DNA from: Flavobacterium johnsoniae
Lineage (GTDB): Bacteria; Bacteroidota; Bacteroidia; Flavobacteriales; Flavobacteriaceae
Direction of reading: 5' to 3'
Length of the DNA stretch: 64,000 nucleotides
Assembly: GCF_001879205.1 (NCBI RefSeq)
Contig: NZ_MLFK01000009.1
Span: 248,001 to 312,000, forward strand
Positions 16,825-25,575 of this stretch are shown here, piece after piece. The translations under genes were made by a program, and so were the position numbers. The notes under the pieces were generated by a model. That model was not told the origin of the DNA and made no database searches. It was given only the letters and a program-made list of their open reading frames with translations. Every line of letters starts with the position of its first letter. Position 1 is the first letter of the stretch.

Positions 16825-17727
16825 TTGAATCGTGCTTGTAATGAAATTACAGGTTTTTCTGAACTTCTGCATCGTTTTGAGCGAAATATTTCTATTTTAG
16901 GACGAAGCAAACGCACTTTTGAAAATTATTCGCGCCATGTGGCCGCAATGGTACTTCATTTTGGTGCTTTACCAACCGAATTACATCCCGAACAAGTTAA
17001 AGATTATCTCTTTGAACTGCAACAACGTTCCAATTCACCTTCGCAATCGTATTTTAAACACACTGTTTACGGACTTCGATTTCTTTTAAAAACAGAGAAT
17101 TTACCTTACGATTATCTTCATTTACCATCGATTCCTAAAGAAAAGAAACTTCCTGTAATTCTGAGTAGGGAAGAGATATGGAAGATGCTTCAACATGCCG
17201 ATTTGCTCAAACATCGCATTTTAATTGGATTGATTTATAGTTGCGGACTACGTTGTATGGAAGTTCGAAATATTGAATTAAAGCATCTGGATTTTGATAG
17301 AAAACTACTTCATATTGTTCAAAGTAAATGCAAAAAAGATCGTTATGTTCCCTTATCAGATCATATCATTCGGGGTGTAAAAAGGTATATTTCAGCCGAA
17401 CATCCTACCACATTTTTATTTACAGGCAACACCAAAGACGCCAAAGGTTTTGATTCTCGTTACAGTCAGCGTGGCGTACAATGGGCGATTCAATCGGTTT
17501 GTAAAAAAGCAGGCATTTTAAAAGATGTGCATACGCATACATTGCGCCACAGCTATGCTACGCATTTGCTCGAAGATGGTGTAAATATTCTTCAAGTTCA
17601 GAAACTGCTGGGTCATGAACGCGTGGAGACGACGATGGAATATTTGCATGTTTGCCAGCTCGAAAACCAAAAAGTACACAGTCCAATTGATACCGTTTTT
17701 GCTTTATGCAGCCGCAGTGGGAAGTAG
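16825..17727 (+). CDS. XerC/XerD-like tyrosine recombinase of the IS91-like element
   Basis: 300 aa. An N-terminal SAM-like core-binding domain (about 10-95), then the catalytic domain with Arg in SCGLRCMEVRNI, the HTLRHSYATHLLE box, LLGHERVETT and Tyr in MEYLHV. The tetrad is complete, so it is likely active. The start is uncertain: a TTG at 16825 is the first usable codon and no in-frame ATG fits the N-terminus well. The 3' end overlaps the transposase by 22 bp. Such recombinases accompany IS91-type transposases in Bacteroidota; their role is not settled. Confidence 0.87.
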   Translation: MNRACNEITGFSELLHRFERNISILGRSKRTFENYSRHVAAMVLHFGALPTELHPEQVKDYLFELQQRSNSPSQSYFKHTVYGLRFLLKTENLPYDYLHLPSIPKEKKLPVILSREEIWKMLQHADLLKHRILIGLIYSCGLRCMEVRNIELKHLDFDRKLLHIVQSKCKKDRYVPLSDHIIRGVKRYISAEHPTTFLFTGNTKDAKGFDSRYSQRGVQWAIQSVCKKAGILKDVHTHTLRHSYATHLLEDGVNILQVQKLLGHERVETTMEYLHVCQLENQKVHSPIDTVFALCSRSGK

Positions 17728-18800
17728 CCGATGTGCTGAGAAAAGTCGATTTGTCCAACCAAAACTTTACCGTTCATCAAGAAAAAACGTTAAGAGCATT
17801 GACTTTGTGCCGAACTGCTGCTTTGGGCGGACATGTAGATGCTTGTGATGCTTGTGGCAACATTAGTATTAGTTACAACAGTTGTCGCAATAGGCATTGC
17901 CCGAAATGTCAAGGTCATAAACGTGAAGAATGGATTCAGGCACGTGAGCAGGATTTGTTGCCTTGTTCGTACTATCATTTGGTTTTTACCCTTCCAGATT
18001 CGCTTAATGGATTAGCGATTGCACATCCAAAAATCGTTTATAAAATCTTGTTTGATTCTGTTTGGTCGACATTAAATCAATTCGGAAAAACGGAAGGTTT
18101 GCAACTAGGAATGATTGCGATTTTACATACCTGGGGACAAAATTTAAGTTTACATCCACATTTACACTGCATTATTCCTGGTGGTGGAATTGATGCCAAC
18201 GGTAAATGGAAACGCAAGATAAAAACCGATAAATACTTATTTGCAGTAAAAGCGTTAAGCAAGGTTTTTCGAGCAAAATTTGTTGCCTTGTTACGTAAAG
18301 AAAAGCTTGCCGATGCTCATGTTTTGCAAAGTTTATTTGATAAAAATTGGGTGGTTTATGCCAAACGCCCATTTGGAGGTCCCAAACAAGTAATCGAATA
18401 TTTAGGAAGATACACCCATAAAGTTGCCATCAGCAATCATCGGATTAAAAATGTAACAAATCAAGAAGTTACCATTGCTTATAAAGATTATAAAGACGCA
18501 AGTAAAACTAAGCAACTCACCTTAAAAAACGAAGAGTTTACAAGGCGTTTTAGTCTTCATATTTTACCCAAACGTTTTGTAAGAATCAGGCATTACGGTA
18601 TTTTAAGTAGCAGTTGGAAACGTGGCAAACTGCAACAATTACAACAAGATTTAAATATATCATTCGACCTGAAATCGAAACCAAAACGCAACTTAAAAAA
18701 TGTTATTGTTGTAAAGTTGGAAATCTGGTTACGTTACATGTCTTTGGGCAACGAGGTCCGCCAAAAGCATATCTTATCGAGAATACACTTGCCTATGTGA
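17706..18800 (+). CDS. IS91-family transposase
   Basis: 364 aa. An N-terminal zinc-binding region with CDACG and RNRHCPKCQGHKREEW, then the HUH-type relaxase core: HPHLHCIIPGGG supplies the metal-binding histidines and YLGRYTHKVAISNHRI the catalytic tyrosine region. It catalyses rolling-circle-like transposition. The ATG at 17706 lies inside the recombinase gene, consistent with coupling. The region 18801-19023 is non-coding right-end DNA. Confidence 0.92.
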   Translation: MQPQWEVADVLRKVDLSNQNFTVHQEKTLRALTLCRTAALGGHVDACDACGNISISYNSCRNRHCPKCQGHKREEWIQAREQDLLPCSYYHLVFTLPDSLNGLAIAHPKIVYKILFDSVWSTLNQFGKTEGLQLGMIAILHTWGQNLSLHPHLHCIIPGGGIDANGKWKRKIKTDKYLFAVKALSKVFRAKFVALLRKEKLADAHVLQSLFDKNWVVYAKRPFGGPKQVIEYLGRYTHKVAISNHRIKNVTNQEVTIAYKDYKDASKTKQLTLKNEEFTRRFSLHILPKRFVRIRHYGILSSSWKRGKLQQLQQDLNISFDLKSKPKRNLKNVIVVKLEIWLRYMSLGNEVRQKHILSRIHLPM

Positions 18801-18984
18801 ATTAGTTTTTACGGGTAAGGGAACTTGTATTTAATTGCGTCGGTAAATCGAAAAATAACAATAAGACAGCACAAGTTCAACCATAAAAAAAGCAGTAATC
18901 GTAAAATTACTGCTCGTATATCTTAAAGCTACACTTCGAAAACTCCATAATACGTATTAAGCTTCCTGCGGTTCCGTTCAACGG

Positions 18985-19019
18985 GCTTTCATCTCGTGCC
19001 CTCCGGGCAAGACGAAAGC
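18985..19019. other. Subterminal hairpin at the right end of the IS91-like element
   Basis: GCTTTC (18985-18990) pairs with GAAAGC (19014-19019), with inner pairing GCCC / GGGC around loop TCC. It lies four bases from the junction, matching terminal hairpins described for IS91-family ends. Confidence 0.6.
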
Positions 19020-19023
19020 TTAG

Positions 19024-20209
19024 TTATTTCTGGCAGTGGCCGGTTTGGAATAAAGAAAGTTATTACTTCATTTCAAATTCAAATCTGGATGCCAAAAACA
19101 GTTTGAAAACAAGAATATATTACGACAAATTTAAAAACACACTCAATAGTTATGATGATAAAACCTATTCCACCCAGACAAAGGGATATGCTTTTCAGAG
19201 TCTTTACGATGATTATACCTATGGAGGAAATGTAGAATATAACACGCAGATTATTCCCAAAAATGATTTCAAAATTGCCGTGCATTTTAAAGAAGATGTG
19301 CACCGCGAAAACAATCTGGGTGAACCAGTGCGTCATTTTATAGACAATACAATATTGGTAGGAATTGAAGATGTTTATAAAGTCACTAATAAATTTACAG
19401 TAATTCCGGGAGTGAGCTATAACATAAGAAAAAATATTCAGGCCCAGGATTACGCGAGCGTCACCAAAACAATTTCGGATTATCCTGCGGCTGATGCCAG
19501 TGATGCGTATAATGCGCAAGTTGGGGTATTTTACCAGCTGAATGAAACTCAAAAGGCAGGGGCAACCGTTTCGCAGAAAACCAGATTTGCTACAATCAAA
19601 GACCGTTATTCGTACAGAATGGGAACTGCCATTCCCAATCCTGATTTAAAACCCGAGACAGCCATAAACTATGAGGTAAATTATACGGCAAAGTTTTTTG
19701 AAAGACTCACTTTCCAGACGGCTTTGTTTTACAGTACCATTACTGATGCGATTTTAAGTGTAAGTAATGTGCAGCCAGGAAAAGCGCAGATGCAGAATTT
19801 TGGCAAGGCCCAGTACAGCGGTATTGAGCTACAGGCGGATTATTCCATTTTGGAAAACCTGTCCCTGAATGTAAATTACACCTATATTGAAAGAAAGAAT
19901 ATGACAAGCCCGGAGGTTCATTTCACTGATGTGCCGGGTACAAAGGTAATGGGGACACTTGAGTACCAGCCTTTGAAAGTTCTAAGGTTAATTGCCAATG
20001 CCGAGTTTAACTCATCGAGGTACAGCACCAGTTACGGAACTGCGGTTGCGGACTACACCCTTTTAAATTTCTATGCTTCGGGCAGGATACTAAAAAACTT
20101 CAGCCTTGATGCCGGATTAAATAATATATTGGACAGAAATTACAGCCTTGTGGAAGGGTTTCCCGAAGAAGGGCGAAATTTCTTTGTAACGCTTCGTTTT
20201 TTTAATTAA
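19024..20209 (+). pseudogene. TonB-dependent receptor, C-terminal barrel part (split by IS91-like element)
   Basis: This continues the receptor broken at 16700: YFWQWPVWNKESYYFISN, then barrel strands to the canonical end EEGRNFFVTLRFFN. Without its own signal peptide the fragment cannot be exported. It stops 6 bp before the di-heme peroxidase start, so the receptor, peroxidase and SUOX-fold genes were probably one operon; the insertion may be polar on them. Confidence 0.88.
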
Positions 20210-20215
20210 TTTTTG

Positions 20216-21334
20216 ATGCTAAAAGGATCATTAATGCCTATACAATCCCATTATAAAAAACTTACCCTGCTACTGGTGCTGGTGACCGCCGCTATATTCA
20301 TTGCGGCCACTTCTGCAGTGCCTGTATATACAGATCCGTATAAACTGGAATATCCGGATTATTTTGGCAACCGGATCAGTATCCCGGCGAGCAATCCCAC
20401 TACCAGACAGGGCGTTTATCTGGGAAGGATGCTGTTTTATGAAACCAGGCTTTCATCGAGCAAAACAATTTCCTGCGCGAGCTGCCATCAGCAGAAACTG
20501 GCATTCACCGACGGGAAAGCTTTTAGTGCGGGAATAGACAGGCCCACCAGGCGCAATGCCATGTCCCTGGCAAACCTTCTCTGGGTGCGAAACTTTTTTT
20601 GGGACGGCAGGGCAAAAGGATTGGAAGCCCAGGCAAAGGTCCCGCTTGGCGATCCGCATGAAATGGGAAATTATCTGGATAGGGCCGTTAAGGAGCTTCA
20701 GAAAACAAAGCTATATCCCGGGCTATTCAGGGAGGCTTTCGGAACGCCGGTAGTCACAGCGGACCGCATTGCAATGGCAATCGCCCAGTTTGAGCGCACA
20801 TTGATTTCAGCGAACTCTAATTATGATAAATACCTGCGGGGCCAGTACAAGCCAACAGATCACGAGCTCAGTGGAATGGAACTGTTTATGAATTCCGCTG
20901 ATGCAGGCAAAAACATCAGGGGCGCCAGCTGCGCGCAGTGCCATGGCACCCCTAAAATGTATATGGAATTGTTTCATAACAACGGCCTTGACAGTGTTCC
21001 AAAAGACCTGGGGCGGGAAGAGCTGACAGGAATGCCCAATGACAGGGGACGCTTTCGGGTGGTAACGCTTCGAAACATTGCCCTCACCGCCCCATACATG
21101 CACGACGGAAGGTTTAAAAACCTTCAGCAGGTGCTGGATCATTACAATGAGCATATCCAGCCAAGCCGGACTTTAAGCCTGTCTTTGGTAAACCGGCCTA
21201 ACGATGTGGGAGGCAAAAGCCTTGGGCTCACGGCAGGTGAAAAATCAGATATCATCAGTTTTCTCAATATGCTCACGGATTCCACCTTTACAAACAATCC
21301 AAAGTTTTCCGACCCACATCTAATTCAAAAGTAA
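20216..21334 (+). CDS. Di-heme cytochrome c peroxidase (CcpA/MauG family)
   Basis: About 372 aa with an N-terminal hydrophobic signal (LTLLLVLVTAAIFIAA). Two c-type heme sites are visible, CASCH (about residue 86) and CAQCH (about 243), plus APYMHDGRF near the C-terminus, a hallmark of bacterial di-heme peroxidases. It is probably periplasmic, reducing hydrogen peroxide or oxidising a partner. The ATG at 20216 is preferred to a TTG one codon earlier. The upstream receptor is disrupted; the downstream SUOX-fold gene is frameshifted. Confidence 0.9.
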   Translation: MLKGSLMPIQSHYKKLTLLLVLVTAAIFIAATSAVPVYTDPYKLEYPDYFGNRISIPASNPTTRQGVYLGRMLFYETRLSSSKTISCASCHQQKLAFTDGKAFSAGIDRPTRRNAMSLANLLWVRNFFWDGRAKGLEAQAKVPLGDPHEMGNYLDRAVKELQKTKLYPGLFREAFGTPVVTADRIAMAIAQFERTLISANSNYDKYLRGQYKPTDHELSGMELFMNSADAGKNIRGASCAQCHGTPKMYMELFHNNGLDSVPKDLGREELTGMPNDRGRFRVVTLRNIALTAPYMHDGRFKNLQQVLDHYNEHIQPSRTLSLSLVNRPNDVGGKSLGLTAGEKSDIISFLNMLTDSTFTNNPKFSDPHLIQK

Positions 21335-21382
21335 ATGTCTTGATTTTATAGCGCTTACAGCTTAACTATTCAAATAACAAAA

Positions 21383-21897
21383 ATGAAAAAATATCCTTTA
21401 TCCCGTATTATTTTAATCTTCTTATTTTTAGTAATCTTTTGCAGAATATTTCCGCGCAAAGTGTTGTGAAGCAAGCAGTAGTAAAAGTGGAGGGAGAAGT
21501 TTTAAAGCCCATGTCGCTGGGCATGTTGGATCTGGCAAAGATGAAACGCGTGGAAGCCACCATGAAAGACCGCGATGGGAAGTTGCAGCAGTATTCAGGG
21601 GTACCCGTGTTTGAAATACTGCAGTTGGCCGGGGTCACTGTTGGAAAAGAGCTCAAAGGGGAAAACCTTGCCAAGTACCTGCTGGTCAGATGCAGCGATG
21701 GCTATGAGGTGGTTTTCTCTTTGGCAGAACTGGATCCGAGTTTTACAAACCGGGTTATTATTTTAGCAGACTCAAAGGACGGAAAACCTTTAGAAGATGG
21801 GATAGGGCCATTTCGTTTGGTTGTCCCCGATGAGAACAAACCGGCCCGATCGGCGCACGAGGTTACCCATTTAATTATCCGGTTTGCGAAAGATTAA
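21383..21897 (+). pseudogene. Secreted SUOX-fold (oxidoreductase molybdopterin-binding-like) protein, frameshifted in its signal peptide
   Basis: The signal peptide begins at ATG 21383 (MKKYPLSRIILIFLFLVIF) but that frame soon stops. The mature sequence, NISAQSVVKQAVVKVEGEV to LIIRFAKD, is in another frame. Adding one T to the TTTT run at 21437-21440 joins them into a 171-aa protein with a natural cleavage site at ISAQ. The mature part resembles small oxidoreductase molybdopterin-binding domain proteins (YSGVPVFEILQLAGV, PFRLVVPDENKPARSAHEV), but lacks an obvious cofactor Cys. It is either a recent pseudogene, a phase-variable switch or a homopolymer read error. Confidence 0.75.
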
Positions 21898-21979
21898 ACA
21901 GTTTTAAATATAATTGTTCTTTTTCAGTTAAATTATACTAGATTTCTTATATTTATATCCAATCAATAATTTAAGCAAG

Positions 21980-22170
21980 ATGCAGGAAGGTAAAGTAAAA
22001 TTTATAATGAAGAGAAAGGTTTTGGATTTATAACACCAAAGGATGGCGGCAGTGAAATCTTTGTTCATGCCACAGGTCTGTCGGAAAGCATCCGTGAGAA
22101 CGACGAGGTGCGTTACGAGGTAGAACAGGGTAAAAAAGGCCCCAACGCAGTAAATGTGGTTGTGGTCTAA
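21980..22170 (+). pseudogene. Cold-shock protein gene, frameshifted
   Basis: Starts MQEGKVKF, then loses frame. Inserting one base in the TTT run at 22001-22003 restores a 63-aa CspA-like protein (FYNEEKGFGFITPKDGGSEIF, HATGL, KGPNAVNVVVV) parallel to the intact gene at 36318. The nucleic-acid-binding RNP1-type (KGFGFI) and RNP2-type (IFVHAT) motifs lie after the shift. As written only a short peptide is made. Confidence 0.8.
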
Positions 22171-22190
22171 TATTCTTAAAAAAACAAACA

Positions 22191-22220
22191 AAAAAGCATC
22201 TGCTTTACAGATGCTTTTTT
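22191..22220 (+). terminator. Intrinsic terminator after the cold-shock pseudogene
   Basis: AGCATCTG (22195-22202), loop CTTTA, CAGATGCT (22208-22215), then a run of T to 22220. The flanking A run makes it symmetrical. The stretch 22221-22738 shows no gene I can support. Confidence 0.85.
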
Positions 22221-22738
22221 GTTATACACTTTTATGGTCAAAGGATAAAGTAACTTTATTATGATCTTAAATTTGGCATAATGAAATTTGATTGGGTTAT
22301 ATGAGCCCTAGCGCTGCAATCTTAAATTTAATTACAGTTTGTGGTCGTGAAATCGTCTATTGCTCAATATTGAACAAAAAGAAATTAAAATGTTATGTGT
22401 CTGCTGCTGCAGCCCTAGTTAATTGTCAATATTTATTTCATATGATAAAATGGAAAACCCGCCCAATACAGAAAATGCATCAGGCGGGGTGTCCATAAAC
22501 ATAATCTTCCATTTTATGTTTACTTAAGTTATCTAAAGGGCTGTAATGCTCTTTTTGTGTTGTTTTAAAGTCTTTAAACTTCAAAACTTAAAGGATGGGC
22601 ATCGCTGCAAAGTCAAAGGTGTGCTTTCCTGACCGGTTGTAGTTACAGCCTGTGGGTATGTTATTACACAATTCGCATTCTTAATATTTAGTCTTGACCG
22701 ATGCAAGATATTATTTTTAGGTTTAATATTATTTTTTA

Positions 22739-22843
22739 GGAGCTTTTCCCGCTATTCGTTGCAATCTTTTGTGCCGAACCCCGGCACAAAAGGATTTCCA
22801 CTGCACACGAGCGAAGCGAACTGGCGAAGCAATCGGGGCTAGG
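22739..22843 (+). repeat. Dispersed intergenic repeat, copy 4 (with 3'-side insert)
   Basis: The core is identical to copy 1 through GGATTTCCACTGC. A segment ACACGAGCGAAGCGAACTGG plus CGAAGCA then replaces T before ATCGGGGCTAGG. The same type of insert occurs in copies 3 and 9 but on the other side of the central hairpin. It lies between convergent genes. Confidence 0.85.
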
Positions 22844-22899
22844 TTCTGACAGATGCGACAAAACCAACACAGATATCTAAAAAAAAAAACTATTATACA

Positions 22900-25560
22900 C
22901 TAAAGCATAAATCGATATGTAATTTTTATCAAAAAAGTATTAGTTGGTTTTCTTCCTAAAATCTGAGAATTCAGTTCTGAAAACAAGTTTTCATCCGCAT
23001 TTCCGTCGGATGTTATTCCCTGCGACCAAACCAAAAATAATTCCGAACCAGGAATATATTCCCATCTTGCAACTAAATTGGATCGAAATTGCACAAAAGC
23101 AAAATCCGGATTTTGAATTTTGTAATCTGTAATCCCATTTTTGTCTTCATCAATCTGGTAATTATTTTCTAATTCATTAAAATAAATCTGATTTGAATCA
23201 AACAAACTTACTCGATCTCCATAATAAAATGCGGCAGGATTTATTACTTTATTAAAAGCATTGTATCTTCCTCTGGAAATAAAAGGCTGGCCATAATATT
23301 GAATGGTAAAATTTGGATTAATATTATAATCTAATCGTATAGAGGTACTTAAAGTATTTTGACTCAGATTTGCCGTAAGATATCGGGGATCAGTATTAAA
23401 ACTGGTTTGAGTAATATATTGCAGCTTATTTTGCTTTGAAGAAAAACTAGCGCTTAAAGAAAAAGTAAAGGCGTTAATGGGCTGATATATAATGCCAGCA
23501 GCAAACTCAGTATATGAAAATGAATTGTTTTTGCCCTTTGTATCATAAAGGGCAAAGTTGTATTTAAACTTTTTTCTATTGTCTGAAGTAATACTGACCG
23601 ATTTAAAAAACTCTTCAGAATAACGAAAACGTGGGCCTCCCTGCAAAATAGAGTTTGAATAATTTATAGGTTTATAAATCGCTAAAGCAGTAAAATTCCA
23701 ATTGTTTTTTAATACAAAATCTGAATTAAAAGAATATTGCATTTTATTGTAATTTCCTTCAAAATCAAAATTTGAAAGCTGTTCCAGGTGGGTTGTGATT
23801 TTTCTAAACTGACTGAAAGGTTTTAAAGTTTCATAAGACACTAATGCATATTGTTTGATTTCGTCTGCCTGCCTTAAAAAACCAATATCATTTAGTTCCA
23901 ATTCTGGAGATCTCCATATTATAGATCCTTTGTAACGCCAGTTTCCAACACTAGCTTTTCCTATTTCAAATTTTCCACCTGTTCCTGTGAGTGATCTTTT
24001 TAAAGGATCAACAGAAAGATGTCCGGCATCTGTTCTCTGGAATAAATGCGTCATATTTCGCTGTGTAGCTGTTATAGCTTCTTCGCTGCCTTCGACTTTG
24101 CTGGCAACAAAATTGCCTTTAAAATAATACTTTCTATTTTTCCAATTATGCATAAAATCCACTCCGGCTGTATAAGCAGATTGATGCATAAAGTTTAGAA
24201 AATTAGTTTCTAAATTTCGATTTACGGCAGTAAAAACAGCACCAAAATAACTGTTGCGATTATTAAAGTCTTTTTGAACTCTGCCAATAAAATAATTGGT
24301 TAATGGTTCTACCAATACCTTTTCAATTCGGCTATTTTCCTGAATTTTGGCATATTCTTTATTTGTCACACTTTCTAGCATTCCAATTGACCAGCCATTT
24401 TTAGTTTTTCCGCTAAATTTTGCTGCTCCCAAAATGGCGGTATTATTAGGAATTGACATAAAAGCACCAGATGGAACATTGGGCTGTCCGTTAGGATTTC
24501 GTCCAATTCTGCGGGAATAAAACAAATTATCCTGATCATCAGCAAAAGAATAGTTGAAAATGTTTTTATTTTCTACAAAAAAAGGACGCCGTTCATCATA
24601 AAAAACTTGAAAACCATCTAGTACAATAGTAGATGGATCAGCTTCTACTTGTCCAAAATCGGGATTAATAGTTAAGTTTAATGTTAAATCATTAGTGACA
24701 CCAATTTTGGCATCTAAACCTCCGTTCAATTTAAAATCATTACCGGTTTTAAACGGATTTCCTTCTTGCGCTGGATAAGTTTCCAACTTAGAAAGTACAA
24801 AGGGCTGAATTTCGATCTGCCTTTTAGGAGATAAACCAATTAAACCTCGTAACTCTCCAAATTCACTGACCCAGCCTGGCGCATCGAGTGGAATTCGCTG
24901 CCAGACAGATCGTTCTTCGGTTCTGAAATATCTTCTGGTAGACTGCAATGCCCAAACTTGTTCAGGAAGATCACTAAATTTTAACTGACTTAACGGAATT
25001 TTGATTTCGGCAGTCCAGCCTTCCTGATCAATATTCGTTTTTAAATACCAGATTGGATTCCAATTTCCATCCCATGTTTTTCCATTATCCGAAATAAATC
25101 CATCGCTTTTTACACCGGCAACAGAAGCTGCAAATGAAAAACTGGTAAGCTGATCGTTATGACTGCTGATATTTATTTCGATCCAATCACCTTCAAAACC
25201 ATCACGTCTCGATAATCTTTCTACAATTCCTTTTGGATCTTTGTCATAACACCTAAAACCAAAATAAATAAAATCTTTATCATATATAATCTTGAATTTT
25301 GTCTGTTCAGAAGGCTCAGTATTTTCATCCGGCAGATTTTCTATATAATCTCCGGTCCAGTCCACAATATCCCAACTTTCATCGGTTAGAAATCCATCGA
25401 TTACGGGTGCAGCCAAAGCACCTAAAGCTTTTGTGGTGTAAACTTTTTTAGCTGTTTTAGGTACTGACTGCCCAAAGCTAAACTGAAAAAAAAATAACAA
25501 TACAAACAAAGTCTTTTTATAACAAATCATATGCTTGATTTTTATTAAATCGAATTTCAT
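22900..25560 (-). CDS. DUF5916 outer-membrane-type protein with CBM9-like N-terminal domain
   Basis: Up to 886 aa. A signal peptide (YKKTLFVLLFFFQFSFGQS) is followed by a carbohydrate-binding-family-9-like domain (about 45-230: APVIDGFLTDESWD, FIYFGFRCYDKDP, DWIEINISS, GWTAEIKIPLSQL). The DUF5916 region then runs to an aromatic C-terminus (TFLIKITYRFML) of beta-barrel type. ATG 25560 is 15 bp after the GH13 stop; ATG 25530 would give a tidier signal peptide. Probably a two-gene operon with the GH13 enzyme. The exact function is unknown; the family is often near peptidase or glycan genes. Confidence 0.82.
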   Translation of the reverse strand: MKFDLIKIKHMICYKKTLFVLLFFFQFSFGQSVPKTAKKVYTTKALGALAAPVIDGFLTDESWDIVDWTGDYIENLPDENTEPSEQTKFKIIYDKDFIYFGFRCYDKDPKGIVERLSRRDGFEGDWIEINISSHNDQLTSFSFAASVAGVKSDGFISDNGKTWDGNWNPIWYLKTNIDQEGWTAEIKIPLSQLKFSDLPEQVWALQSTRRYFRTEERSVWQRIPLDAPGWVSEFGELRGLIGLSPKRQIEIQPFVLSKLETYPAQEGNPFKTGNDFKLNGGLDAKIGVTNDLTLNLTINPDFGQVEADPSTIVLDGFQVFYDERRPFFVENKNIFNYSFADDQDNLFYSRRIGRNPNGQPNVPSGAFMSIPNNTAILGAAKFSGKTKNGWSIGMLESVTNKEYAKIQENSRIEKVLVEPLTNYFIGRVQKDFNNRNSYFGAVFTAVNRNLETNFLNFMHQSAYTAGVDFMHNWKNRKYYFKGNFVASKVEGSEEAITATQRNMTHLFQRTDAGHLSVDPLKRSLTGTGGKFEIGKASVGNWRYKGSIIWRSPELELNDIGFLRQADEIKQYALVSYETLKPFSQFRKITTHLEQLSNFDFEGNYNKMQYSFNSDFVLKNNWNFTALAIYKPINYSNSILQGGPRFRYSEEFFKSVSITSDNRKKFKYNFALYDTKGKNNSFSYTEFAAGIIYQPINAFTFSLSASFSSKQNKLQYITQTSFNTDPRYLTANLSQNTLSTSIRLDYNINPNFTIQYYGQPFISRGRYNAFNKVINPAAFYYGDRVSLFDSNQIYFNELENNYQIDEDKNGITDYKIQNPDFAFVQFRSNLVARWEYIPGSELFLVWSQGITSDGNADENLFSELNSQILGRKPTNTFLIKITYRFML

Positions 25561-25575
25561 CTCTAAGAACCCTGA

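Larger units (their letters stand above)
16701..19023 (+). mobile_element. IS91-like insertion element with XerC/D-type recombinase
   Basis: A 2323-bp element splitting a TonB receptor gene. The boundaries are exact apart from a shared TT because removing it restores the receptor frame. No target duplication is visible, as expected for rolling-circle IS91-family transposition. It encodes a tyrosine recombinase overlapping an HUH/Y2-type transposase. Near the right end is an imperfect hairpin (18985-19019), typical of such termini. A 7-bp inverted sequence GTTGAAC / GTTCAAC occurs at 16700-16706 and 18976-18982. Confidence 0.9.

Noticed and set aside
22292..22498. 68-codon plus-strand frame after the cold-shock terminator
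   Set aside because: Cys- and Leu-rich random-looking sequence without family likeness or context.
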